Assembly (NCBI GenBank): GCA_023231475.1
Contig: JALJEE010001258.1
Location: 62,001-126,000 of the forward strand
Source of the DNA: Seison nebaliae
Taxonomy: Eukaryota; Rotifera; Pararotatoria; Seisonacea; Seisonidae
Direction: 5' to 3'
DNA: 64,000 nt
The notes beneath the pieces are model-generated. The model worked only from the letters and a program-made list of their open reading frames with translations. It ran no database searches and had not been told where the DNA came from. The position numbers and the translations under genes were made by a program. Below are positions 13,453 through 28,200 of the stretch, piece after piece. Positions within the stretch are counted from its first letter, which is position 1; the number at the start of each line of letters is the position of its first letter.

Positions 13453-14659
13453 ATGCTCCACATTATTGGTCTGGGTTTGGGCAATGCACATGACATAACT
13501 TTAGTCGGATTGAATGTGATAAGGAAATGTGATTTCGTTTTCATTGAAAATTACACGTCCGTTATGGTGAGTTCGTTAAATGAAATGGTCTTTTTATTTT
13601 CTATTTAAATCCCAAATCTATATCTATCCCCGTCATGAAAGGAGAGTCTTTACGAGAAGAAAATTGAAGTTTTGTATCGAGAGGATGTTGAATCAGAAAG
13701 TTTCTTTTCCCTACCATTTCCATCATTGGTCTTTCCAAGTGAAGTATATGGAATTAGCTAAAGAGTATGATGTCGCTCTTCTCGTGATTGGTGATCCATT
13801 TTGTGCTACTACTCATTCCACTTTGTTGTTGGAAGGAAAAAAGAGAAATATTCAAATTAAAACTTATCGGAATGCCTCTATCATGAATTGTGTTGGATCG
13901 ACAGGACTTGAAGTTGCCCTTTCCTCTCCTCACATATGAAAACATTTCCTTTTAGTTGTATCGGTTCGGTGAGACGGTTTCCTTCTGTTTTTGGAAGGAA
14001 TCCGAACGAATTTTGAGTTATTTCGAAAAAATTGAAAGAAATCGATCGATGTCCTTACATACACTTTGTCTTTTAGGTTCCTCATTCATTTCTCTCTTCT
14101 TCATATCAATTATCTTCAAAATTCAGATATTAAGATTAGAGAGAACGATATTGATGCTATGATGAAGTTCATATACTTTTTCCTTCTAATTCTCCTCTTA
14201 AATGACCATGTGGGCGATTGTGTAAAAATTGTGTGAGAAATGTGTGAAAATTGTGTTGATTTTAATTTAATTTTTTCTCAATTTTTTCTCCGTCCGTTCC
14301 AATGGAAAAGAGGACAAATTAAATATTTGCCTAATCGATTTATGAAGGCGAATGAAGCGTGTGGACAACTTGTTCATTATATAGACGTGAACGTCAATTC
14401 AACATTAACAAAGAATACTTTAGTCGTTGCCGTTTGTCGATTGGGAAGTGAAACAGAGAGAATTATCGTATCGACGATTGGCCGATTGGCAATCATGTCC
14501 GACGACGATTTGGGGAAGGAATTGCATTCGATCGTTATTCCGGGCCGAATCGACATCGTGGAGAAGGAGGTGATGGAATTGTATAAACAAGATGATTTGA
14601 ATTATGAAGAATTGGTGACGAATCATAATCAGGAAATTGAGACGCTTAAATCGACTTAA
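13453..14659 (+). CDS. DPH5: Diphthine methyl ester synthase
   Basis: This SAM-dependent methyltransferase makes the diphthine intermediate on elongation factor 2, the residue later amidated to diphthamide. Exons are 13453-13566, 13642-13699, 13740-13912, 13956-14076, 14127-14166 and 14311-14659, giving 284 residues, the standard length. Family landmarks: MLHIIGLGLGNAHDITLVGL (the start), VIGDPFCATTHS, YRNASIMNCVGSTGL, LYRFGETVSFCFW, the SMSLHTLCLL block, and the C-terminal GKELHSIVIPG. Six exons in 1.2 kb is dense for this window, and the second intron (13700-13739) is only 40 bp. The gene is convergent with the astakine-like gene, with 80 bp between the stops. Confidence 0.94.
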
Positions 14660-14739
14660 GCACAATTTTTAAATTCACTCGTCTTTTACACACGGGAATG
14701 ATTAAAAAAAAATAAATTTTTAAACAAAAATTTTTTTGT

Positions 14740-15187
14740 TCATTTTTTTAAAAGAAATTTCTTGAAAACGGTCATCATCGATTGGCAGGTATATGATTGG
14801 TCATTCTCCATTTCCGATACGCTACAAATCATGAATCGTTCACACATACATGACGTCTTCTCAATCATGGCTTTGATGGAGCATTGGGCACCTTTTGTAA
14901 TAATTGGTTGACAGATCTTCAGTTCTCGTCGGAATAACGCTTTGATGGTTGGATGAATTGCGCAACATTCGTTCGTGTCACAATCGGAATCGGCCGAACA
15001 AGACTGCTACAAAATCGTAAATTAAGAGAGATGCGATTAAGAGGGAATGTGAAGAATGAGAGAGACTAACATCAAATACGAGTTGTTTCTTCACTTTCGA
15101 CGGAATTAACTGGAACGATATCGACTGATGAACGAGCACACTCGTCACCAGACAAAGAGCGAGAGAGAAATTCTCGAAAAACATCAT
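14740..15187 (-). CDS. Astakine/prokineticin-like secreted Cys-rich protein
   Basis: A 127-residue secreted protein. Minus-strand exons are 15187-15071 and 15006-14740 (intron 64 bp, phase 0). Residues 1-24 are a clear signal peptide (SLALCLVTSVLVHQSIS). The mature part has the prokineticin/astakine spacing: C...DSDC..NECCA, then LKICQP, GAQC, the CMCERFMIC motif (CxCxxxxxC), and a last YTC. In this family the cysteines pair into a colipase-like fold. In crustaceans and arachnids astakines act as blood-cell growth factors, so that role here is inferred from family only. Relatives usually have CPC where this has CMC. It could instead be a colipase/Dickkopf-fold peptide of another subfamily. 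It is too short per exon for simple open-frame searches. Confidence 0.72.
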
Positions 15188-16402
15188 GTGAAAGAGTGTG
15201 AGAGGGAGAGACAGAGATAGAGAAATGAGATCTAGAAATAGTGGGAAGGTTAAAAAACTTATTTTCAATTAATAGTTAAATGCTCTTCAAATCGATCGTT
15301 AGGAATGTGAAATGATATAGATAAACAATTAGGAATTGGAGAAACAATCTCTCTCGAAGGTTAATGATTATTTGTGATCAATTCTCTGATGTCGGGTTAG
15401 ATTATCGCTTCGAAATATGACTCATTGAAAAACGATGTTTTTTTTTTTTCTGAAACGAAAACGAAAACAAAAAAAACTCATCAATTTCATATGGGCAACT
15501 TTCTCTTCCTACAAATCCACTCTAATTTCGTCAATGGAGAAATTTTATAAAATTTTTAAATTTTATAAAAATATTTTTTTATTTGTCCTCCCCTCAATCA
15601 ATATAGTTTCCATGTTGTGATTCTTCTTCAGATGAGAGTGGGTAAAGTAGTAGTAGAGAAGGAAAATTTGGTGAGAAAAAAACAAAATTATTTTTTTTCC
15701 GTTAACATCGATTATTTAGTGAGTTAGTAGTTAAAAGGACGGATGATGAGGTGGTGTTTCGGAATCGAATGATCAAAGTAAGAATGGGAATTCTTTTTCT
15801 TAGTGTCGACCTTCCAACACCAAAGACGACCTTTTTAAGGTACATTAACGGCCAACGAAAATTGGCAAATGGAAATGAAAGTCGTTAAGAAGGAAAGTCG
15901 GACAGAATAAGAGGAGATGGAACGAGAAATTAGGATTGATAATGGGGATAAGTTCATGTAAAGGGAAAGTTAGTTCGAAATCCATTTATTTCTTATTCTT
16001 TCCAGACAGTTCGTGTATGAGAGAATTTGAAAGAAAATCGATGGTTCGAAGTGGTAGTCCAAATTATTTGTCTAACATTGACGAATTCGGAAGTTGCTTT
16101 ACTCAACTATGTTTTATTAGTGAAAGTCGATTTGAAAGTTTAATTCAAATTTACCTTAAAATTGTTAGATAATTGTTATTGAATGTGTAGGAAAATGGAA
16201 ATTATTCTAATGGAATAAATTATAATATATAATTTTATAATAAATAAAACTTAAAAAAAGAAAATTAATAATAATTAAAATTTTCTTAATTAAATTAATT
16301 TAAAGATTTTAAATATAATTAATAGAAATTTGTAAGACGCATTACAATTTATTGATCGATGACTAATAATAATAATAATAAGTTAAATAAGACGAATACG
16401 AA
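15188..16402. other. Gene-free interval between the astakine-like gene and DMXL
   Basis: About 1.2 kb of AT-rich sequence. The right part (16200-16402) is the DMXL 3' flank, with several TTTATT motifs that are AATAAA on the minus strand. The left part should carry the promoter of the astakine-like gene. An open frame at 15936-16172 (+) has no recognisable content and no splice partners. I see no RNA gene. Confidence 0.5.
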
Positions 16403-18000
16403 TCAATTTAATAAACGTAAAACTATCGATCGATCCACTCCACAGGTGATGAGGAGAAGCGGTTCGTGAATATAATGATCATGTTGACGACGATATCGAT
16501 GATTCTGAGACAAATTAATGATGTCGATATCATTAGGCGATGGTGCCGAATTCAATTTGGATGTTTTCGATCGATTCGCTTGATCCAAATGGAATTTCGA
16601 CAATGGCACCAAAATGGCACAAGTGACGCCATTCAATTTCTCGATGCAATTATCCTCCACCGAAATATTTCGATTATGTTGATGTTGTTGTGATTGTTGT
16701 ATTGATTGTTGATTAGAGTGATTATGTTGTGCTGATGTCGATTGTGTATTGGTATGATGATGATGATGATGATGTGATAAAAGTTTATTGGCGGTCGATG
16801 AAAAAATTGATGATTTATGAGGATGTGCACTTTTAGCATGACTCATAATTCCAAATGATGTAATGGAAGGAGAAAGATTCGTAGTGGTATTAACGGAAGA
16901 GTTGACTAGAGAATTAGCGGAATAATTCAACGGTTTAACGATGGCAGATGAATGAAGAATATCAGCAAATAATTGATAAATGGAGGAGAGATGAGAAAGT
17001 GTTGTTGATGATGATTTCTCATGGAAAAGATGTGAAGCCAAATGACCGAATTGTTTAGTAATTGTCGCTTGTCCATTGAATAATTGATGAATTGAACGAT
17101 AATGTTGATAAGCGGCATTTAAATATAAATAATGATAATCGATTAATGAGCAATTGAGTCGAAGGAAAATTGGTGGAAGATCATCATCTGATCGATTATA
17201 AATCTCTGCTAATTCATTCAATGTTATTCCTTTATTAATTGGAAGAGATGTCAAAATTGAATTTGAATTATTATTCGTTCCTAACGACATTGATGATGAT
17301 ACTTGTGTGCCATTTCCACATGACGTTGAAGAACATACTGATGATGATGATGATGATAATGATGATGATTTGATGAGATCATGAATTCCATTAAATAATT
17401 TCGTATTCTGCATATTGTGCTCGTCACCGAAATCATGAATCATTTGAAAATTTGTCAATTTGAAATGACTTCCTCGATCCGTCAACGACGTCATAGAAAT
17501 GGCTGATGCTTTCCATATCGATAATAAACCAGACGCCGTTCCACAAATCAAGAAAATGTGAGCGACTGGTCGATTCATTAAAAATTGTTCCTCATTTGAT
17601 TGCCATTTGGCAGGACATGTAAAAATTCCGGTGGATTGAATTGATGGCGATAAATATTCGACGAAAACATTCAACGTCTTTACACAATTCTCATATGGAT
17701 CAGCCGAGAAGATTTGGAGGATGTCATACGAATTCAAATTGACAATTGAAACCATTCCATCTGCTCCACCAATAAATAAAATGGGATGTAATTTCGTCGT
17801 GTAATGAAGGACGGATGCGCCAGGATAACCAATATGAGCATCGACATATTGATGAATTGGCGTCAATGACGACATCAACGATTGTTGATTGATAGCGGAA
17901 GTGAAATGAAGTAACGATGTCGTATCACCAACATATGATTTTGGTGTAGATGTTCCTGATACATTTCCATCAACATGATTTTTTCCCATATTCGTCGTCG

Positions 18001-18034
<34 letters not shown>

Positions 18035-19265
18035 GATGGTAGTAGTGACATTTTGAGAGGAGATTGTCATTGGTGAACGTCGTTCTATATTTGGTGATTT
18101 GGGCGGGGGAGGAATGGGCGGAGGTGGCGGCAAATTTGTTTTTGATGATCGAGGAGAAATCGATTTCGTCATATTTCCTGTTGATCCTATTAGAGTGTGT
18201 TGAGGTTGACGTTTATTTATGAATGGTGGTGGTCGAGTTAATGTTGATGATTTATTGGTCTTCTTCTGATCCATTTGGAATCGTTTCAATTGATAAACGA
18301 TGGAGGAAACGGGTCGGACGACATTTTCCATTTTCATAATTTCCTCTCGTACCGATCGATGACAATGGAGATGCCACTCATATTTCAAGACAACTCTCAT
18401 GTGATTTTGATGGTTGTCGTCGTCGGAAGAAGTTTCAATCGAATCATTTCCATCCAAATTGGCGAGAGAAGACAATGAGAGAATGTCCCAAAGTCGAACA
18501 TTCTCCCCCGAAGAATTCCACCCCGAAGTGACCAATTGTGTCGACGATTCGTTGACGAATGTGAGAGAAGATAAATAGATGTCAAATGCTTTCCATTCCA
18601 ACAATTTCTTCATTCGATTTCTTCCACATATCTGATACATATAAATGAATCCCGTTTCATCACCACAAACAAACTGATGAGAGAGAGAGAGAGAAAGATA
18701 AAAAGGATTAAATGGAAAAACGGTAATGAAACCTGATTTCCTTTGTCGTTCCATTTGATGGCGGTAATTCGGGGAAATTGTTCGAAATTCTGTTGAGTAT
18801 TATTCCGAGTTATTTGACGGAAATTCTCAAGAACGAATTGACGTCGTTGACCTCGATATCGGTTCAATGCCGGAACAGTATTGTGTATCATTGCCGCCGA
18901 CATCCAACAATATAAGACGATATCTCCAGTTGTCGTTCCACATAAATCTTAAATTATAATATAATGGAGAATTATAGAGAAAAAAAATAATAACAGTAAG
19001 ATAATGTTGGATGAGATGCCATAACGACCACATTCTTCAATTGATGAGTCGATATCTGGAGAAAAAGAGAATGACATTAAAATCTGGTAATTAAATCGAT
19101 TTTCTTCTTTTCAAAAAAAATAATCGACAGAAAGAAAATTTGAAGCAACTACAAATAAAGAATTGTTGTGAATGGAATGAAAAGAAAAGAAGCATAAAAT
19201 TTGTAGAAAACGATATAAAAATATTGATAAAATATTATAAATAAATTCAAAACCAAATCTAATAA

Positions 19266-19296
<31 letters not shown>

Positions 19297-22200
19297 GACA
19301 TTTTACAATAACAACAATAAAATTGTGATAAGAACAAAATGAAGAGAAAGAAGAAGAAGAACAACAATAACAAAATGAAGAACAACAATAATAATAACAA
19401 CAAGAACGAGAACGAAAACGGTTTTGGAGGAAGCAAATTTGAATTCTTACTTTTTTCAGAAAGATTGATGAACGATTCATGATGGATGTGAGAATGGCTG
19501 ATCGATGATAATGAACGAATTTCTCATCATTCTCTAACGATAATTTCGGATTGGAAGTTGACGGATTACTCAGATGAGAGATCATATTTGACGACATGGC
19601 GAACGCGACGAGATATGAGAAAGCGAATGATTTCAAGAGATCGGACGAATATTGTCGATTCGCCGTCTGTTCTCCGTCACTCGTCAAAGAATTCTTTCGC
19701 GACAGACGTAAAGGCGATCCTCGATATTGAGGTGTTGACGATAATGGTGATGGTTGTTGTTGTTGTTGTTGTTGTTGTTTGGATAGGAAAGGATTTTTCG
19801 ATTTTTCATTAATTCTCTTATTATTATTCTCGTGGAATTTAGATCGACCGATTTTCATCGATTTCAACGAAGACTAAAACAACAACAACAACAACAACAA
19901 TAAGAAAAAAGGAAAATTATGAAAATCGAATAGATGATGTGAAATTGAGAGAGAGAAAGAAAGAAAGAAAGATAATTAACTTCTAATAAATTTGGTTGAC
20001 TATTCTTTCGATGATTGACGAGAGTGTTTTGTAATTTTAAAAGAAATCGATTTCTTTCACTTTCCTAACAAAATTTCAAAATGTGAAAATGTGAAAATGA
20101 CGAGAACTTGTTCGTGTTCATTCTTGTCCAATGACGAGAGAATATCTTCCTCGATCAGATGTAATGCCAAATCGAACGTTGTATGAGTGACGATTGGTGG
20201 GAGGATGGTTTGTGAATCATTCTTCACATTCGTCTCATTCTCCACATTCTGAATTTTGCTCGTTTGTTTGTGCAACTTCTCCAAATCGTCGATTGATAAC
20301 AGATCGAGATTCAATGAATTATTCATAGAAATCTCTTTACGAATATGACGTCTATAAAAAAGAAATGTTTAAATTGAAAAAAAAAAAATTGAAACAATAA
20401 AAGCAAATCGGTACTGATGGATTGTTGAAGAGTGAGAAGATAGGAATGAATCATTTGTTCGTCATTTCTCTCGATATCTAAGGTATCATTCGAACTTCTA
20501 CCATCATCATCATCATCATCTTCATCATTATTATTATTATTATTATTGTTGTTGTTGTTGATGATTGTCATTGATTCCATCGTATCGAATAATCGACTGG
20601 TACCATTTATGACGAGTTGTTTGTAGAGATCTCGATTCTCTAACAAATGTGTGAGACAATTGGTGATATCTAATTCCATCATATAAGACGGTGTGGAAAT
20701 GGTGAGGAGATATGGATTCATTTCATCGATACACATTGTTGTGACAATTTCTTTTTGTAAATTGATTGATCGAATAGTGGGATGGAAAAGATGTTGTAAT
20801 CGATTTTCATTCTCCCAATCTCTCAACCGTTTATTTTCATTTGTTTCATTCGGATTATCATCATCATCATTCTCTCCACCATCACCACGACGATGATGAC
20901 GATGATTATGATTGTTTTCTTCCACTAATTCTCCCTCATTATTCAATTGACAATTGATAGAGAGTCGAATAATTCGAGAGAGGAATGAGAAAAGAAGATC
21001 GATGAGTAGAGGAAATAAAGTCAATTTAGTCGATAGTTCTCGCCAGAGCGAATGTCTGAATTCGCCATCATTAAACGGTGAGACAGTCGATTGGAAGAAA
21101 GCTCGATATTTGAATAATACATTGAACATTTCATGATTGAGACTTCTGTCAATCGAGTCGGATAAAAGACTGAATTTTTGAGTGTCCATTACCAGTACGG
21201 ATGGATTTGAAAGTTGATGAAGAGTGTGAATATTGAAACGGTTTGAACGGAAGAGATTCCGAACGAATTCTTCATTTAAATTTCTCCATTCATTATCCAT
21301 CGCCAAATACGAATCGATTCTCTTCAATTGGAATTGAAGGAATTCGTAAAATATTCCCAGGAATTTATTCATTGTCGTCGAAACATTGGAACACATCGAC
21401 CGATTTTTTATTTGATACATTCGATTCAATTCATCTCGTCCATTCGCCACCACCAAATAATAAAGAATTCCACAATAATACGATGTACTTTCATTTCCAT
21501 TTTTATTTTTTTCATTTAAATTTTTTGAAATTTCCTTCAAAAATCGTAGGAGAACATCAAAACCGTTATCTTCCACTCCCATCGATTGGAAGTTGAGATT
21601 TTCTTCGTCTTCAATTCCCTCTAAATTATCCGACGATTCCTCACATCCATTTTCACCTGACGATAATGGTGACGATGATGGTGATGGATTGAATTTATTG
21701 AAAATGGTTTGTAAATGATCGATGAATGATTTTGATGGTGGATGTGCGAATGAAATTGAACAATTAGATTGGGGTGTTGATCCCATTATTATTCTTAACG
21801 TCTCTTCATCCAATCGAAAGAAAATGATGGAGGAGAATTGATGAATTTTATTTTCCTCCTCCAATCCCATAACATTCATCAAATTGAGTAATATAGTAAG
21901 ATAAATATTAGCGAATGATCGAAGAACGATATCGATGGAGAAATTATAGATATTACATTGATAAGAGATTAGATGTTGATTGAATGATGGATTGGTACAA
22001 ATTAAGTGATTAAAAATCGAATGAGAAATATCAATTGATAAAAAATGATGAATTAAAGTTGAAATTAATTCACTCAATGAATTGATATGAGAGATGTGAT
22101 GTATGTTAAAGATTTGTTGGAAAGAATTTGAATTATCTCTCAACAATTCTTCATAAATCTCATAAGAATTTCCATCTCTCACACATTCTCTCAATTCTTT

Positions 22201-25200
22201 TTCCAATTCTTCATTTAAATTATTTAAAATTTTATAAAATGAATTAATATCATAAACATTCTCATTGAATAATGGTGGAATGAAGGATTGTGTCATTAAC
22301 GAATTAATTCTATCAATCGACTCATTCCGTTTAATTATCATCGAATGGATAATTGATAATTCCACAAATAAATTGTAATCGATTTGATGGAATAAAACAT
22401 CCATTTCATTCCACATCTCCAAACGACAATTTTTCTCTTCTCTCAATAATTGGTGGAAAAGTGAAATGAATCGCCAAATAAACGTTTCCATCGTCGTCAA
22501 ATCGGCATATTTAGACACGGAATAATTGTGGAGAATATCGTCAATTTTCTCTCCGTTCGTCATCGTCATCGATTCGTCCATATTGGAATGATAACATCTC
22601 CTCTCATATTCGACGATCGATCGATAATGTTGAATGAAATTTGAATTTTTCGATTTCCGTTTTTCTTCCATTCCCACCATTTCCATCACTTCGCTCAGAT
22701 AACTGGTGAGATAATGTTGGAGATAATTCCGATTTGGTGAGTGGGAGAAAGTGGTGAAAAATTCGTTTGTCAAATATCGCTCCAATGATCGATGGTAGAT
22801 ATATTGGCAGAAAGTGGTCGATTCCGTATTGACTTCCAAGAGAAAACGGAGCCAATTTGATGATCGTCTAAATAATCGACACATCATCTCGATGAGGAGT
22901 AATGGTGATGCCGTATTACGGAAATGATGAATAGCCGAATAATAGAGACGTGATTCTTTCAATTCGATTAATTCATAAATCACTTGAAGATTTTTTCGTT
23001 CTGTTTCATTCAAAAATTTTTCAATTTCTCCACTTTTTATTTTGTTGGGTGTAGATAAATTTGGTGAAATTTGATCATCCAATAAATCTTCATCATCTTC
23101 ATCATCAGGAATATCGAACATATCCTCATCTAAATCTTCTTCTTTTATTTCATCGATTTCTTCCGTCGTCCTTTCCACAATTCCCTTCGATAACAAATTC
23201 ATTTTCGTACATAAAATTCTCGGCTCATTCTCATTTGTCCATTCTTTTTCTAATTGTTCGGATGTGGTAAAGACAACTAAATTCTTGAGAGCCATTTGAA
23301 TCGATTGTTGTTGTTTGAGAAATGTGTGAAAATTTAAGAGAGCGACATGTGAAGCGGCTGATAAGACAATTCGCTCATACGCCCCAATCTCCTTCAAATC
23401 ATCCGTCGTATGTTTGCCGTTGTAAAGACGTTCGATTAAATAATCAGAATCGGTTAATGTCAATAATGAATAAGCGTCCTCGTTCAATAGACTATATGAA
23501 ATGGATCGTATAAACGGATCTTTACCATAAATATCACATTCCTCAATAAACGGTAAATTAATGGTTGAATTGATATCATGTCCATGTTGTAGAACTTCAT
23601 CATTGTCCGATGGGAGTAAATTTGATTTGGGTTCAAATTCTAAAATATAAGTGAATAATAATTGTTTGAGGACGGTTCGGGTTAAATGACGAATCGTCTC
23701 GTCTTTCTCATTAATCTTCTGATAAATGAAGATAATGAAGATGGCCAATTGTAAATCATTCTCTCGTTCCACTATCACTTTAATGGCATCGACAAATTTA
23801 CCCGCACACAGAAATAAGGCGGCCGCTTGAACCGGTTTCTGACGAGATAATAATCGATAGGCGTTCGATTCGGCCACTTTTCGGTTCTTTTCGGACGTAA
23901 AATCTCGTTTGAAAAAATCGATTTGTGTTTGGGGAATTTCCACTTTCTCCACTCCATTCCCCGTCGACGTATTGCGATGTTGTTGTAGGAGAATTGCGAA
24001 TTGTTTATTACGACGAAGAAGAACGAACCATAGACAGGAATCGAGCGGATTCCCACTTGCCATCCATTCACTTTTCCCGATGATATCGACGAGAGAAAAG
24101 AGAAGACTCTCATCCAACACACTCCACCAGCCCACTCCGAATAAGCCTAGATTTTTCCAAGTTGGTAATTCGTCTTTTTCTTTCCATCCTCCATTTCTAG
24201 CAATATTTTTCGGATCAAATTGAAGTGAACGGAAAAGTTTGATGGAATCTAATGATTCGACAATCTCCTTCTTATTGGGAGAATGTACTGCCCATACAAT
24301 ATCAGCTGAGACTAATTTGATGGTATTTAAAATCGATTCATTTTTCTCATTTTCTTCATTGTCGATGAGGAGACGTCGAATATAATTAAATCGTCGAATT
24401 GATAATTGGAAATTTTGGAAACATTCGTCATTTTGACAGAGTGATCGTTTTTTATAATCACCAATCGCTTCAATTAATGCGATGAGATATTTCTGATCAA
24501 TTTCCGATAATCCTTTCAATCGATATCTATTGAGATATGATGATAATTCTTTCGTTGTTGTCATGGTAACCGTATTCTCCAATTCGATTTGTGGACGATC
24601 CAAATCGAATAATCTCACCGTTGTCATTCCGTTCGTTGAGTGATGGTCGATATTTCCTTCATCGATGGTGGTGAGAGAAATGATGGGAATTGGAATAATT
24701 TCTATTTCCGTTTGATGATTTGATTCGAAATTTTTATGAATTTGATTAAGAGAGAAATGAAGATAATTGACAATAATCGCCACTAAACGATGACGTTTCA
24801 ATAAAAGAAAATCATAAAGTTGTTGGGGATGATAGAGTGGCAATGATAACGGTAAATTACCATCAAATTTCGTCATATTTTTCAATGGTCGAATTGGCAA
24901 ATTTAATTTAATTAAATAATTCTCAGTTGTCGAATAATAAAATAATGAGTCGTCCAAATAAATTATTTGTTGTTGTTGTTGTTGTTGATGGTTTTGATAG
25001 TTGGAAATGCTTTTCATAGAATCGGATGTGGGAAAGAGTGGCAAATGAATGATGTTGAGGAGGACGTAAGTGATTTCCGTTAGAATCGATAAATTCCGTT
25101 GGACGAATCTTTCTAATTCATCGAGGAGATGAAAGAAATTTTCGTTTGTAGAAAAATTTGAATTAATTTGTTCTCGATCCGATTCTAATAAATCTTCATC

Positions 25201-28200
25201 GATTACCATCGATGTTGTTGATAAACGAGGACGATGAAGTGTCGATGATGTTAATTCCAATTCGTCTTCATATAAACTCACCGACAACGAACGAAGTGTC
25301 AAATGACTTCCTGTTCGTGTTCGATTATGTCGAATGGAAATATCGGAATTATTCTCTTCAACATTCTCATCTTGTCCACTGTTGTTGTTATTGTTATTGT
25401 TGTTGTTGTTGTTCCGATTTGATTTAATTCGAATAGAAGATGAATTGAGAAATGAAACGATTTTATTCTTGTTCAATTCTGTCGCATTGATATCGATCAA
25501 TTTCGATGGAAGTGGATGATAAACCATCAAAATTTTATCAATCATCACTAATAAATTGTAAGTATCAAACGAATTATTAATCCATCGACACGTCAAATTC
25601 CTCCGCAAATATTCGATTGTTCGACGATTTATTTCTGATTTTTCCGTTTTTTTCTCTTTCGTCATGTTGGTAGTGTTTGTTGTTGTGGTTGTGGTAGATT
25701 GGAGGAGATTTTGAAAATGTTGAAATAAATCGTCGATGGAGAGAACGTCTTCGATGTGCCATGTCTCACCACCACTACTCTCATTTTCGATGATGACGAT
25801 GGAGAGATTGATTGATGGTTGTTTGGTAACTATGGCAACAGCTGCACGAAACGGAAGTGCGAACCAATAATTGATAATGATATGTCGATGATCTGATGAG
25901 GAGGGAATGATAATTCGTGATGGTAAGTTCTCATTAAATTTGAAATTTTCGTTTAAATTGTAGAAATAAATCGATTCTTTCGATTTATTATCAACGAGAA
26001 TTCGATCGAATTCATTCTCGTCATTCTCATTTCGGAAGATATCGATCGATGATCTGTCCACATAAATTGGAAGAAGAAATGAATTTATATCTTTCGTTAA
26101 CGAACAATTGTCGAATTGATAATTGAAATCGATGGAAGAAAATTGAAAAATTTCAAAATTATTTTCCGTCGCCAAACAATATCGATGGAAGGATTGATTG
26201 TTGAATGATAATGGAGTGAGTGGAACGATCGATTCCATTCTCTTCTTCATCTCAATTCGTTTCATCAACTCCAATTCGTATGTATCGATATGGAATTTGA
26301 ATAAATAAATAAATCGATCCACCATCAGAAACGATAAATTGCCGGAAACGTTGACGATTTTCATGAAAGTATTTCTCGGAGAGAATTCAAAATTTAATTT
26401 TTCTTCCAATTGATAATGTGCCAATTGGATTTCATTCGTCACTTGCCATACGATCAATTTGATGAGAAACCGTTTTTCCCGTTGATGATGGTGAAGTGAG
26501 GATGATAAAATTAAATTATTTTCTTTCTCATCTCGTCCTAAACGTCCCAATGAATGTGGAATGAATGAATTTTTATTCGTCATTCCATCCATCCACGATT
26601 GTTGAGTCATTTCAAATTGAGAAAATTTTTCCATATCGATAATCATCTCATCGAAATAAATCGATCTAACATATTTCAATGAATTCAATTGACTAATATT
26701 CTCGATGGAATTGACGAGATAATAAATGAATCGATTGACACGTTCAATCTCCTCATTCTTCCTCGAAATATATCGTCGTAATTGAACAATATTATTTTGT
26801 TCGATATTATTATTATTATTGTTGTTGTTGTTGTTATTGTTGTTGTTTGGATCGAGTAGATAAGTTTCTTGAATTATCTCGTCGATATTGTCGATATTGT
26901 TCGTGATATTCAAATAGGAGGAATTGGACGAGGAAATGTTTCGATGTTTTTCTTCCGATATCGTATTTGATGGTAAATCATCGTCATCGTAACGTTGGAG
27001 ATAATGGTTGACCATTTGAAATTTGGATCGATTGAGATCATGCAAATGTTCCCACTCCTCCTCCAACACATTCAACGGCGTCATCAACATATGATGGATG
27101 TTCAATACGAATGAATTATTCGACCACAATTGAATGTACAACTGAAAATGATTCAATTTCTCCAATTCATTCACCAATTCTCGACAAACATCTCGACAAT
27201 TCTTCACATCATTTGACGGGAATTCAAACGACACATTCTCATTTACTATTACCGATTGGATCCGATAGAATTGTTGGAGGACGTCTTCAAATCGTCTTTT
27301 CGATTTCTTCGATAAAATTGTTGTTGTTGTTGCCGTTAAAATATTATTTGAATTTCTTGAATTTTCATCATTATTATTAATATTATTATTGAAATTTTCA
27401 AATGAATCACAATTATTTTGATAAAGTGAAGATGGATTATCCATGGGATTTATTGGCGATTCAATTTCAATTTTCGAGAGAATATTTGGATAACGTAGAA
27501 TGAATGTGATGTATGGATGTAATGTTTTGTCGTTAGAATCGATGTGATCCAATTGCCAGAAAAGAATTGAATGATCATTGGGAGACAATGCGACAATATA
27601 ATCAGATTGATCGCACCATAAACTGATCAATAATTGATCGATCGATTCAAATGATGTTCGTTCAAACAACTCTAACATCTCCTCTAACACTCGTCGTTCA
27701 TTTTTCATTTGTTTCTTTGAATTGAACGAGATTGTTTCGTTATTAGTTGAGAGATGATGGAAATATGATTTGACCATTTCTACCGATTCATTCGATTGAC
27801 ATCGTCTTTCCTTTCTATCCATCATTGATGGTGAGAGAAATGTTTCTTTATTCTTCGATAACATCTCATCTATATGATTGGGAATAAATAACAATTCTTT
27901 CATCTTCTTGAAACTCTTCATTAAAAGATTTAATAATTTATATTTGTTATTCAACCAACAAACAATCGGTCTATTTTCTTCTTCTTCTTCTTCTTCTTCT
28001 TCATCTTTCCGTCCCAAATCGTCCACATTTATCCGACTGAATTGACGACGATCGTCATTGACATTTGATTGATTCGTTCCATTTGTCACAGCCATTAAGA
28101 GTTGTTGGGAGAGATCATAAGTGAGAATGAGAGAGAATTGTCCACTCTTGTCTTTGTCTTCACGGAAAATGCGAAGGAGAAACGATCGTGTCAAAGTGAA

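Noticed and set aside
15936..16172. 78-codon frame between the astakine-like gene and DMXL
   Set aside because: No family resemblance and no regulatory or splice context.
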